DNA of 64,000 nt from Pedobacter yonginensis (GTDB taxonomy: Bacteria; Bacteroidota; Bacteroidia; Sphingobacteriales; Sphingobacteriaceae), in contig NZ_QGNZ01000004.1 in NCBI RefSeq assembly GCF_003173595.1, positions 310,001-374,000 on the forward strand, written 5' to 3'. Below, in pieces: positions 37,386-45,726 of the stretch. Every line of letters begins with the position of its first letter. Within the stretch, counting starts at the first letter, position 1. The translations under genes and the position numbers were made by a program. The notes beneath the pieces were generated by a model that saw only the letters and a program-made list of their open reading frames with translations, was not told where the DNA came from and ran no database searches.

Positions 37386-38784
37386 AATCTGGATCATTTT
37401 AGTTTTATGGAGTATTGCCCAAGTTTCTGCTGCGCAAGATACTTTAAGGCTTTCTCACGGCGAATTTTTGTCCATCGTAAAAAAATACCACCCTCTTGCG
37501 TTTAAATACAGACTGCAAAACAACATTGCAGAAGCTGAAATATTAAAGGCCAGGGGAAATTTCGATCCGATTTTAGATGTTAAAAAAGGGTCTAAAACCA
37601 TTGATGGTACCAATTATTACGATCAAAATAATTCCGCGCTGGTTATTCCAACTTGGTATGGTGCAGAGCTCAGCGGTAGTTATAACTATATTGATGGTCA
37701 ACGTTTAAATAATAGCGATACTCGTGGTGGCTTATATCAGTTCGGATTAACCGTTCCATTAGCCAAAAATCTGATTTATGACAAACGCAGGGCGATGCTT
37801 GACCAGGCAAAATATGCACAGGTGATGACAGAAGCTGAACAGCAGGTTTTAACCAATGAGTTGTTTAGAGATGCCGAAAATGCTTATTGGCAATGGGTTA
37901 AAAGCTACGATTTATTTTTAGTTCAGCAGAGGGCCGTATCGATAAACCAAAAGCGTTTAGAATTAACAATTAAAACCTTGCAGTATGGAGAAAGAGCATC
38001 AATTGATACCACAGAAACGCTCTCACAATTGCGCAGTTTTGAATTGGAACGAGAGGATGCCAATTTGCAATTTGTAAAAGCTACTATGGATCTTTGTGTA
38101 TATCTGTGGAAAGAAAATCAAGAACCTTTTGAACTCACCAAGCCAATTTTACCATCCGAAAACATAAACGCTAGTGCTGCCTATAATGCGTACACCTCGC
38201 TAATCGCTAAACTAAATAATCAACCCATCAACAACCACTTATCACTCATTTATTATCAGCAAAAGCAAAACATATTGGAGAGTGAACGTAAATTAAAATG
38301 GCAAAGTTTTTTACCAAAAATTGATTTTACCTATAATTTTTTTAACAAAGAAAATTATAAAACCAATCTTTTTCCGCTCTTTCAAAACAATTATCAATAT
38401 GGCTTAAAGTTAGAAATTCCCTTGTTTTTAAGGCAGGCTAGGGCTGATTATCGTCAGGCTAACCTTAAGCTTACTCAAAATCGTTTGGATAGTGATTTAA
38501 AGCGCCAATCGCTTAATGCCAAAATTAACAGCTATACCAATGAGGTACTTAATTACCGTAACCAAATTAATATCGCGCAACAAAATATTGGCAATTATAA
38601 CCGCTTGTTACAGGCAGAAGAAACAAAATTTCAGAATGGGGAAAGTTCTTTATTTCTGATTAATAGCAGAGAAAATAAGTTGATTGATGCACAAGAAAAA
38701 ATACTTGAACTTCGGTATAAGTTTCTAAAAAGTTATAACGAGCTCAAATTTATAAATGATAGTTTTGCCAATCCGTTAAATTAA
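37369..38784 (+). CDS. TolC-family outer-membrane efflux protein
   Basis: The frame is open from 37276 inside the HlyD gene, but ATG 37369 starts a clean signal peptide (IWIILVLWSIAQVSA, cleavage before AQ), overlapping HlyD by 17 bp. The mature ~450 aa show two long helical repeats (ELFRDAENAYWQWVKSYDLF; LDSDLKRQSLNAKINSYTNE) and ELSGSYNYIDGQ-type strands, as in TolC. It completes the TetR-ABC-HlyD-TolC operon. No exported substrate gene is adjacent. Confidence 0.88.
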   Translation: MKKVNRIWIILVLWSIAQVSAAQDTLRLSHGEFLSIVKKYHPLAFKYRLQNNIAEAEILKARGNFDPILDVKKGSKTIDGTNYYDQNNSALVIPTWYGAELSGSYNYIDGQRLNNSDTRGGLYQFGLTVPLAKNLIYDKRRAMLDQAKYAQVMTEAEQQVLTNELFRDAENAYWQWVKSYDLFLVQQRAVSINQKRLELTIKTLQYGERASIDTTETLSQLRSFELEREDANLQFVKATMDLCVYLWKENQEPFELTKPILPSENINASAAYNAYTSLIAKLNNQPINNHLSLIYYQQKQNILESERKLKWQSFLPKIDFTYNFFNKENYKTNLFPLFQNNYQYGLKLEIPLFLRQARADYRQANLKLTQNRLDSDLKRQSLNAKINSYTNEVLNYRNQINIAQQNIGNYNRLLQAEETKFQNGESSLFLINSRENKLIDAQEKILELRYKFLKSYNELKFINDSFANPLN

Positions 38785-38797
38785 ATACAGCCTAGGC

Positions 38798-38909
38798 GGA
38801 AAGACTAAAGAGGAAAGACTAAAGGGGAAAGACTAAAGAAAAAGGCTAAAGCTGAAAGACTAAAGTGGAAAGACCAAAGGGGAAAGACTAAAGTGGAAAG
38901 ACTAAAGGG
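38798..38909 (+). repeat. 14-bp purine-rich tandem repeat
   Basis: Eight tandem units of the type GGAAAGACTAAAGG run from 38798 with a strict 14-bp period and few substitutions. After 38909 the period breaks into GGACGG, GTCCGAAGTT and GGGAGAC variants that continue to about 39055. Nearly all bases of the + strand are purines. There are no unique spacers, so it is not a CRISPR array. Confidence 0.9.
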
Positions 38910-39020
38910 GAAGGACGGAAAGACGGAAGTCCGAAGTTGAAAGACCGAAGTCCGAAGTTGAAAGACTAAAGCTGAAAGACTAAAGGGGAAGGACGGGAGA
39001 CGGGAGACGGAAGTTGAAAG

Positions 39021-39120
39021 TCCGAAGTTGAAAGACCGAAGCTCAAAGAATAGGCAATGGATGAATTTTTGTGTTCTTTTGTTTCTTTTGTGGTGAAGGA
39101 AAAAGCGGAAAGACTAAAGC
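39021..39120 (+). repeat. 100-bp direct repeat, copy 1
   Basis: The segment TCCGAAGTTGAAAGACCGAA ... AAAGCGGAAAGACTAAAGC recurs at 39170-39269 with a single mismatch, an offset of 149 bp. It contains a T-rich core (TTTTGTGTTCTTTTGTTTC) embedded in the purine-rich repeats. Confidence 0.9.
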
Positions 39121-39169
39121 TGAGAGACTAAAGCTGAAAGACTAAAGGGGAAGGACGGAAAGACGGAAG

Positions 39170-39269
39170 TCCGAAGTTGAAAGACCGAAGCTCAAAGAAT
39201 AGGCAATGGATGAATTTTTGTGTTCTTTTGTTTCTTTTGTGGTGAAGGAAAAAGCAGAAAGACTAAAGC
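39170..39269 (+). repeat. 100-bp direct repeat, copy 2
   Basis: This differs from copy 1 at 39021 by one base. The two copies plus the 14-bp repeats fill most of the 827-bp gene-free stretch between the TolC gene and the cupin gene. The remaining 39270-39510 holds nothing I can assign. The near identity indicates a recent tandem duplication. Confidence 0.9.
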
Positions 39270-39516
39270 AGAAAGAAAACTTTAGTTGGTTTATTTTCTT
39301 CGTTCCCTTTATTCTCGTTTCTGTGGCAAAAGTAGGTAGTTCCAAATGTTTTACAAACTACGATACAAAAGCAAAAAAGACAAAATTGCCGTGCAACAAT
39401 TAATATAATTTGATAATGTTTTCTTAGGACACCGACCTCGGCGAGCAGAGTTTTAGTGAAATACAACTTAGGCAAAAAATAAAGGGCTCTAAATGAATTT
39501 TTTAATTTATAAGCCT

Positions 39517-39524
39517 TATTTTTG
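39517..39524 (+). promoter_or_regulatory. -7 element upstream of the cupin isomerase
   Basis: TATTTTTG matches TAnnTTTG, about 88 bp before ATG 39612. A T-run lies at the -33 position rather than TTTG. Confidence 0.4.
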
Positions 39525-39611
39525 CGCAAAGTAAAAAACACATCATAGGCACAAAAATGAACCAGATATGCTTTCGATGAATCAACTCTATTAAAAAAAC
39601 AAGATTAACCG

Positions 39612-40109
39612 ATGACAAACGACAAAAAGGAAATATTTGACAACGTTGCACAACGTTTAAAAATTGAAGGTTTTAATGTAGTAAACCGCGATGAAACTCG
39701 CCCATGGGGTGGTTTCTTTGTAATTGATGAAGCACAAGCACAGCAATTTGCAGATACTTATTTTGATGGCTTAGATGTAGAAAGTCTTAAAATTGGCGGA
39801 AAATTAAGTCCCAAAATTTTAATTGTTGCACCAAATACGCGTCTATCTTGGCAGTATCACCATCGCAGAGCCGAAATTTGGCAAGTAGTAAATGGCACAG
39901 TTGGCATTAAAACCAGCCAAACCGACGAGGAAGGTGAAGTGAAACAATACGGCCCAAAAGATCAAATAAAATTACAACAAGGCGAGCGTCACCGTTTAAT
40001 TGGCCTTGAAGATTGGGGTGTAGTTGCTGAGATTTGGCAACATACTGATGCTTCAAATCCATCAGATGAAAGCGACATCGTTAGAGTTCAAGACGATTTC
40101 GGTAGATAA
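39612..40109 (+). CDS. Type II-like mannose-6-phosphate isomerase, cupin
   Basis: A 165-aa single cupin. ETRPWGGFFVI marks the N-terminus of the type II phosphomannose isomerase domain, SWQYHHRRAEIWQVVNG is its metal-binding motif (Q, H, H and E), and GERHRLIGLEDWGVVAEIWQ supplies the last His and the substrate loop. It is much shorter than bifunctional ManC-type enzymes and has no nucleotidyltransferase part. It gives the cell a second isomerase unrelated in sequence to the fused class I enzyme at 728. It could serve GDP-mannose supply rather than mannan use. Confidence 0.75.
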   Translation: MTNDKKEIFDNVAQRLKIEGFNVVNRDETRPWGGFFVIDEAQAQQFADTYFDGLDVESLKIGGKLSPKILIVAPNTRLSWQYHHRRAEIWQVVNGTVGIKTSQTDEEGEVKQYGPKDQIKLQQGERHRLIGLEDWGVVAEIWQHTDASNPSDESDIVRVQDDFGR

Positions 40110-40120
40110 TATCCTAATTC

Positions 40121-40156
40121 AGAATCCTGCTCCATACTTTAGGGCAGGATTCTTTT
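40121..40156 (+). terminator. Intrinsic terminator
   Basis: AGAATCCTGC (40121-40130) and GCAGGATTCT (40144-40153) are perfect 10-bp arms followed by TTT. It ends the cupin gene. Confidence 0.8.
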
Positions 40157-40243
40157 GTATTTATAATGTTAATTTTCAATACTTTAAAGCCACTCGAAAA
40201 CTAAACGCCCTCAAATTTCGTTTATAAAGCATACACATTTTAC

Positions 40244-40972
40244 ATGATTATCCTCATTTTCTTTCTTTGCCATTGGTTTTTATCCTTATTCAGCCAAACA
40301 TTTTTTCTACACCGTTACTCATCGCACAAGATGTTTAAAATGGAACCCTTTTGGGAGCGATTTTTCTACTTGGTTTTGCTAATTTCTCAAGGATCATCTT
40401 TTTTAAACCCAAGGGCTTATGCCATTTTGCACCGTATGCATCATGCATATAGCGATACAGAGAAAGACCCACATTCACCTCATTTCTTTAAGGACGTATT
40501 CGGGATGATGATTGCAACCAAAAACATGTACATGAATTATTTGCATTTTAAAATTCAGCCAGAGCCCGCCTTTCAAGGTAATTACCCAGAGTGGCCGCTT
40601 GTTGATAAAATTGGAAATTCATGGTTATGGAGAATAAGTTGCGGTTTGTTTTATATCGGCTTCTATGTAATATTTGCAAACCATTGGTGGTTATTTATTT
40701 TATTGCCTGTACACTTTTTAATGGGTCCGCTACACGGCGCTATAGTAAATTGGTGTGGGCATAAATATGGTTATTCGAACCACGATAATGAAGATCATAG
40801 CAAAAATTCTTTGCCTTGGGATTTCTTATTGATGGGCGAGTTGTTTCAAAATAATCATCATAAAAAACCAAATAGCCCTAACTTCGCAAGTAAGTGGTGG
40901 GAGTTTGATCCAACCTACCCAATGATGAAGGTTTTGCACTGGATGAAAATTATCAAAATTAGAAAGGTTTAG
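40244..40972 (+). CDS. Membrane fatty acid desaturase (acyl-CoA/acyl-lipid delta-9 type)
   Basis: The 242-aa integral membrane protein has the three histidine clusters of the di-iron desaturases: HRYSSH (23-28), HRMHHAYSD (63-67) and QNNHHKKPN near the C-terminus, plus NWCGHKYGY as a fourth iron ligand site. It inserts a cis double bond using O2. It lies upstream, on the same strand, of two CFA-type methyltransferases, which need unsaturated acyl chains. Length is at the short end of the family. Confidence 0.85.
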   Translation: MIILIFFLCHWFLSLFSQTFFLHRYSSHKMFKMEPFWERFFYLVLLISQGSSFLNPRAYAILHRMHHAYSDTEKDPHSPHFFKDVFGMMIATKNMYMNYLHFKIQPEPAFQGNYPEWPLVDKIGNSWLWRISCGLFYIGFYVIFANHWWLFILLPVHFLMGPLHGAIVNWCGHKYGYSNHDNEDHSKNSLPWDFLLMGELFQNNHHKKPNSPNFASKWWEFDPTYPMMKVLHWMKIIKIRKV

Positions 40973-41116
40973 GTAGTCTTGGCTTAGTGGCCCAACAAAT
41001 AATGTACAATTACACTTGGTAAGGTAGCTAATCAATCACAATAACTTAGGCTTTGGAACAGTTTTATCCATTTGCAATGCTTTGAGTATCATAAACCTGA
41101 CAAGAGCGAGCACGAA

Positions 41117-41137
41117 TCCCGATTTTTTTTATCGGGA
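41117..41137. repeat. Hairpin in an interspersed-repeat-like spacer
   Basis: TCCCGAT, seven T, ATCGGGA is a perfect 7-bp stem, followed by GGAGTAAAGCGGATGGCAGG. The surrounding 41108-41170 has the look of a dispersed intergenic element that I associate with Pedobacter-like genomes; I cannot verify other copies here. It also could act as a terminator for the desaturase gene. Confidence 0.4.
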
Positions 41138-41211
41138 GGAGTAAAGCGGATGGCAGGGCTATCGTGACCGATTGAAACTGGTACCGCTTTTCCAATAAAA
41201 TTAAAGGCTAT

Positions 41212-41544
41212 ATGATGATAAATTTTCTAAAAATCGTTTTCTCTGCACTTTTGGTTTTTATGTGCTACAAAGTGATTTCTACTTCGCTCGAAAGCAACCT
41301 TTTTGAGCAATGGGATTTTTTGGGTAGCATTCCGTGGATGCGCGCCACACTTTGGGATTTCTACGCCAACATCTTCATTATCACCTTGTGGATGTTTTAT
41401 AAAGAAAAAAGTATTATTCTTAAAATCTCTATTACAGTTTTGTTCGTATGTTTGGGTAGCATTGCAACGCTAGCCTATGTTTTGGTTCATTTGTTTAAAC
41501 TAAAAGAGGGCGAAGGCTTAAAAGAGTTGCTGAGTAAGGTATAG
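41212..41544 (+). CDS. Small membrane protein, DUF1475-like
   Basis: The 110-aa protein has three hydrophobic helices and the segment IPWMRATLWDFYANIFIITLW, which I associate with DUF1475. No catalytic motif is visible. ATG codons at 41212 and 41215 are adjacent and either could be used. It precedes the DUF1295 gene by 82 bp in the lipid-modification cluster, so a role in lipid metabolism is likely. Confidence 0.6.
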   Translation: MMINFLKIVFSALLVFMCYKVISTSLESNLFEQWDFLGSIPWMRATLWDFYANIFIITLWMFYKEKSIILKISITVLFVCLGSIATLAYVLVHLFKLKEGEGLKELLSKV

Positions 41545-41626
41545 TAGTTTTACGCTTAAGCTATCTTACTACAGTTTCGGCTCGGTAAGTGCGGCTAATG
41601 CCTTAAACCATTACATATTTTACTTT

Positions 41627-42430
41627 ATGCCTTTTCAAACAGGACATGTACTTTTAATCGCATTAATTTCATTAATAGCTTGTTGCCTAATTATGGCGCT
41701 GGTTTGGCTTTGGGCAAAGCGTATTAAAAACGCAGGTGTGGTTGATGTTTTTTGGGCACTCAATTTTCCCGTAATTACTGTAATTACTTTTTTTTTCTCG
41801 CATGGATTTGAGCCTCGAAAAATTTTAATTTGTGGGATGTTTTTACTTGCCGAATTGAGATTAGGCATACACTTATGGCAAAGGGTTATTGGTCATTTAA
41901 GCGAAGAAGAGGGTAGGTACCAGCAACTTCGAAAGGAATGGGCCAATCAAGCCGATCGAAACTTTTTCATATTTTTCCAGTTTCAGGCCATTTCAAATGT
42001 GATTTTGGCTGTTCCGTTTTTCATCGTAACGGCCAATACCGCTCCAACAATTTCAGTTTTAGAATATATCGGTTTAGCGATTTGGATTATCGCCTTTTTT
42101 GGCGAAATGGTTGCCGACAGACAACTTGCTGCTTTTAAGAGAGACCCGAAAAATAAAGGTAAGGTTTGCGATACCGGTTTGTGGCATTATAGCAGACATC
42201 CCAATTACTTTTTTGAATGGCTTACTTGGATGGCTTATTTCGTTTTTGCCCTGGCATCGCCGTGGGGCATATTGGCCATTATAAGCCCTGCTGTAATTTT
42301 ATATTTACTCACCAAAGTTACGGGCGTTCCAAATAATGAAGAGCAGAATTTAAGAAGCAAGCCTGACGCTTATAAGAAATATCAACAAACAACCAGTTCC
42401 TTTTTTCCATGGTTTAAAAAAGCTGTATAG
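41627..42430 (+). CDS. DUF1295 membrane protein (steroid 5-alpha-reductase-like fold)
   Basis: This 267-aa polytopic protein ends with the family signature CDTGLWHYSRHPNYFFEWLTW and the NNEEQNLRSKPDAYKKYQQT tail. These resemble the NAD(P)H-binding part of steroid 5-alpha-reductase and isoprenylcysteine methyltransferase folds. It may reduce or modify an acyl or isoprenoid double bond. In Proteobacteria the family neighbours CFA synthase, DUF1365 and FAD oxidoreductase genes, as here. It starts a close set with the next gene (33 bp gap). Confidence 0.8.
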   Translation: MPFQTGHVLLIALISLIACCLIMALVWLWAKRIKNAGVVDVFWALNFPVITVITFFFSHGFEPRKILICGMFLLAELRLGIHLWQRVIGHLSEEEGRYQQLRKEWANQADRNFFIFFQFQAISNVILAVPFFIVTANTAPTISVLEYIGLAIWIIAFFGEMVADRQLAAFKRDPKNKGKVCDTGLWHYSRHPNYFFEWLTWMAYFVFALASPWGILAIISPAVILYLLTKVTGVPNNEEQNLRSKPDAYKKYQQTTSSFFPWFKKAV

Positions 42431-42463
42431 CATTAAACCCATAACTTAAAACTTTGCCTTACA

Positions 42464-43492
42464 ATGTGGTACGATAAACTTTTAGAAAACGATAAACTTC
42501 CAGATACAGCGCTTCGCCTTGGGATTAGAAAACTTTGCAAACAGCGCCTAGACGATGAAACGCTGGGTGATGAGGAGTTACAGCAAGAAAAATTTATGGA
42601 TTTGGTTGCTGAGCTCAAGCAATCGCCAATTGCCGTAAATACTGCCGAAGCCAATGAGCAACATTACGAATTGCCGACGCAGTTTTTTCAATATTGTTTG
42701 GGTAAGAATTTAAAATATAGCAGTGGCTATTGGAAACCAGGCGTTAAGGATATCGATACCTCAGAAGACGATATGTTGGCCCTAACCTGCAAACGGGCTG
42801 ATTTACAAAACGGGCAAAACGTTTTGGAATTGGGTTGTGGCTGGGGTTCGCTTTCCTTGTACATGGCCGCGAAGTTTCCGAAAAGCACTTTTACAGTGGT
42901 ATCAAACTCTGCAACACAGAAAATTTACATCGATGACACTGCAAAGCAAAGAGGAATAGCAAATTTAACGGTATTAACAGCCGATATGAACACCTTCACC
43001 ATTGCCGACACTTTTGATAGAATTGTTTCTGTAGAGATGTTTGAGCACATGCGCAACTATAAATTTTTGCTAAACAAGGTTGCGGGTTTCTTAAAAGCTG
43101 GTGGAAAACTGTTTGTGCATATTTTTACACACAAAACCTTAGCGTATAAATTTGAAGTAATTGATGAAACCGATTGGATGAGCAAATACTTTTTTACTGG
43201 CGGTATTATGCCTTCAAATCATCTATTTTTCTACTTTAACGATGACCTTAAAATTGATAAGCATTGGGTAGTAAATGGAACCAATTATGGCAAAACATCA
43301 GAAGCATGGTTAAGCAACATGGATAAGCATAAAAAAGAAATTATGCCCATTTTGGAAAATACCTATGGCAAAGATCAAGCAGTAAAATGGTGGGTGTATT
43401 GGAGATTATTCTACATGTCTTGTGCAGAATTGTTTAACTACAATAAAGGGAATGAGTGGATGGTTTGCCACTATCTTTTCGAAAAAGTTTAA
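42464..43492 (+). CDS. CFA-synthase-like SAM-dependent methyltransferase
   Basis: The 342-aa protein has an N-terminal helical part with LPTQFFQYCLGKNLKYSSGYW and a Rossmann SAM domain with LELGCGWGS (~122-130), then SVEMFEHMRNYKFLL and FVHIFTHKTLAYKFE. These motifs place it in the subgroup related to coclaurine N-methyltransferases rather than true CFA synthases. Its place between DUF1295 and an FAD oxidoreductase suggests a lipid methylation step. It differs clearly from the second methyltransferase at 45727. Confidence 0.8.
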   Translation: MWYDKLLENDKLPDTALRLGIRKLCKQRLDDETLGDEELQQEKFMDLVAELKQSPIAVNTAEANEQHYELPTQFFQYCLGKNLKYSSGYWKPGVKDIDTSEDDMLALTCKRADLQNGQNVLELGCGWGSLSLYMAAKFPKSTFTVVSNSATQKIYIDDTAKQRGIANLTVLTADMNTFTIADTFDRIVSVEMFEHMRNYKFLLNKVAGFLKAGGKLFVHIFTHKTLAYKFEVIDETDWMSKYFFTGGIMPSNHLFFYFNDDLKIDKHWVVNGTNYGKTSEAWLSNMDKHKKEIMPILENTYGKDQAVKWWVYWRLFYMSCAELFNYNKGNEWMVCHYLFEKV

Positions 43493-43576
43493 ATCACCTA
43501 GGAGATCAAAGTTTTAATTTACAGGCTTTTTGAAAGTGATGCCGATTAATTTGGCATAACGATAAAATTAATAAAC

Positions 43577-44821
43577 ATGCAGACACTAGCCATTATTGGT
43601 TCAGGAATAGCAGGAATGGGTTGTGCCCATAAATTGCAACACAAATACGACATTACCTTGTTTGAGCAAGCCGATTATATTGGCGGGCATACTAATACCG
43701 TTACCCTTCAAGAAGATGGAAAACCCATTTACTTGGATAGCGGCTTTATGGTTTTCAATTATCAAACCTATCCTAATTTAACGGAAATGTTTGCCGAAAT
43801 AGATGCTCCTGTGATCAAAACCGACATGTCTTTTAGTGTGCAGTTTTTGCCTAAAAAATTAGAGTATAGCGGTTCTAGTTTAAATCATTTGTTCGCACAG
43901 CGGAAAAATTTATTTAACATTTCTTATTTGAAGATGTTGATGCAGATTAACCGTTTTAATAAGCAAAGTGTAGAGATTTTGGATCAACCGCAATATCAAG
44001 ATTACTCCATTGGACGATTTTTTAAAGAATTTGGATATAGTGATGACATGCTTTGGCAATATCTGATTCCGATGAGTGCTGCGGTTTGGAGTGCGCCAAT
44101 GGAACAAATTTTAGATTTTCCGGCGGTAACGTTAATTCGCTTTTTCAAGAATCATGGTTTTTTAGGTCTAGATACACAACACCAATGGTACACCTTAGAA
44201 AATGGAAGTCAGTCTTACCGGGAAAAGTTGATTGCCCCTTTCCGCGATCGCATTAAAATCAACAATAAAATCGTAGCGGTAAAGAGATTGGAGAACGGAA
44301 AAGTAGCGGTCGAAAATTCGATGGGGGAGAAATTTGAGTTTGATAAGGTTATTATGGCAAGCCATGCAGATGAAACCTTCGACATTGTAAAAGATAAGAC
44401 AGTGTTAGAAACAGAACTTTTATCGAAATTTAAATATCAACTTAATAAAGCAGTTGTGCATACCGATGAAGCCCAAATGCCCATAGCCAAATTGGCTTGG
44501 AGCAGTTGGAATTACCGTGTAGAAAAGCATGGCGACAAGTTGTTGCCGAGTACAATTTACTGGATGAATAGCCTGCAAGGGGTTTCTAAGAAAACCAATT
44601 ACTTTGTATCGATAAATCCAACAGAAACTTTAAATGCGAAAAAAATCGTAAAGGAAATCGATTACCACCACCCTTTATTTGATGTTCCAGCAATGCAAGC
44701 GCAAGAGCGTTTACATGAGCTTAATTTAGATGGTCCAATTTACTATTGTGGCAGCTATTTCAAATATGGTTTCCATGAAGATGCTTATAAAAGTGCCGTA
44801 GATTTGTGTAAAGGACTTTAA
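43577..44821 (+). CDS. FAD-dependent oxidoreductase (amine-oxidase fold)
   Basis: The dinucleotide-binding motif IIGSGIAGMGCAHKLQ is followed by ADYIGGHTNTVTL, and the C-terminal part closes with GSYFKYGFHEDAYKSA, which completes FAD binding. The length of 414 aa is typical of the cluster-associated family. Homologues sit with DUF1365 and CFA synthase genes in many bacteria. In Rhodobacter a comparable gene set is linked to furan fatty acid synthesis; I recall this from the literature and cannot confirm orthology. Confidence 0.8.
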   Translation: MQTLAIIGSGIAGMGCAHKLQHKYDITLFEQADYIGGHTNTVTLQEDGKPIYLDSGFMVFNYQTYPNLTEMFAEIDAPVIKTDMSFSVQFLPKKLEYSGSSLNHLFAQRKNLFNISYLKMLMQINRFNKQSVEILDQPQYQDYSIGRFFKEFGYSDDMLWQYLIPMSAAVWSAPMEQILDFPAVTLIRFFKNHGFLGLDTQHQWYTLENGSQSYREKLIAPFRDRIKINNKIVAVKRLENGKVAVENSMGEKFEFDKVIMASHADETFDIVKDKTVLETELLSKFKYQLNKAVVHTDEAQMPIAKLAWSSWNYRVEKHGDKLLPSTIYWMNSLQGVSKKTNYFVSINPTETLNAKKIVKEIDYHHPLFDVPAMQAQERLHELNLDGPIYYCGSYFKYGFHEDAYKSAVDLCKGL

Positions 44822-44904
44822 GTGTTTCGATAATTTCAACCGATTTGCATTTTTGTGCAGCGCCAAACATTAGGCAAAAAATATTTTCTTAATTTGTAAA
44901 ACTA

Positions 44905-45708
44905 ATGCCAACGAACTCTTACATATATACTGCGAAAGTGATGCATCATCGCATAACGCCCAAAAAGCATGCTTTTTGGTATAACGTGTATATGTTTTAC
45001 ATCGATCTAGATGAAATAGATGCTTTGGCAAAAGAACTTCGTTGGTTTAGTAGAAACCGGTTTAATCTGTTTTCTTTTAGAGATAGAGAACATTTGCAAT
45101 TGCCAAAAGATCATCCTGACCAAACAAAAAATACGCGCCAACATATCGAAGATTATTTGAAAGAACAGGGGGTTGATGGCTCCAATTTAAAAATTAAGCT
45201 ACTCACCAACCTAAATGTGCTGGGCTACAATTTCAATCCGGTATCTTTTTATTACTGTTTCGATGCGCACGAAAACCCAGTTTGTTGTATAGCCGAAATC
45301 AGTAATACCTACAGAGAAATGAAACTTTTTTTCTTTGGGAAGGCCGAATTGGAGGGTGATACTTTTAAAAAAATTACGACAAAATACTTTTATGTTTCGC
45401 CGTTTATAGATCATGATGATTCTTTTGATTTTAGTTTGAAAGTACCCACCCAAAAATTGGATATTAAAATAGATGATATTGATAAAAGCGGTAAAAAGTT
45501 CTTTTACACCACTCTAAAAGGCGATAGAAGGTTAATCACCAACGGAAGCTTACTTAAAAGCTTTTTTTCTATACCCTTAATTCCTTTACAAATTATGGGA
45601 ATGATCCACTGGCAAGCTTTGAAATTATGGCTAAAAAAACTATCTTTTCATCCTAAGGCCGAAAACCCTGAACTCCAACGCAACGTATATAAACCATATA
45701 AACCATAA
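44905..45708 (+). CDS. DUF1365 protein
   Basis: The 267-aa protein shows the DUF1365 pattern: YTAKVMHHRITPKKHAFWY at the N-terminus, LLTNLNVLGYNFNPVSFYYC in the middle, and ISNTYREMKLFF. No catalytic mechanism is established that I know of. It ends 18 bp before the CFA synthase gene and almost certainly shares its transcript. A role together with the FAD oxidoreductase in acyl-chain modification is inferred from this conserved company. Confidence 0.82.
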   Translation: MPTNSYIYTAKVMHHRITPKKHAFWYNVYMFYIDLDEIDALAKELRWFSRNRFNLFSFRDREHLQLPKDHPDQTKNTRQHIEDYLKEQGVDGSNLKIKLLTNLNVLGYNFNPVSFYYCFDAHENPVCCIAEISNTYREMKLFFFGKAELEGDTFKKITTKYFYVSPFIDHDDSFDFSLKVPTQKLDIKIDDIDKSGKKFFYTTLKGDRRLITNGSLLKSFFSIPLIPLQIMGMIHWQALKLWLKKLSFHPKAENPELQRNVYKPYKP

Positions 45709-45726
45709 CATAACGCTCAATAGAAT

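Noticed and set aside
38798..39269. Repeat cluster that might be a CRISPR array
   Set aside because: The 14-bp units are contiguous with no unique spacers, no palindromic repeat and no cas genes nearby.
39206..39403. Short frames across the duplicated repeats on both strands
   Set aside because: They consist of repeat units and the T-rich core, and have no start context or family resemblance.
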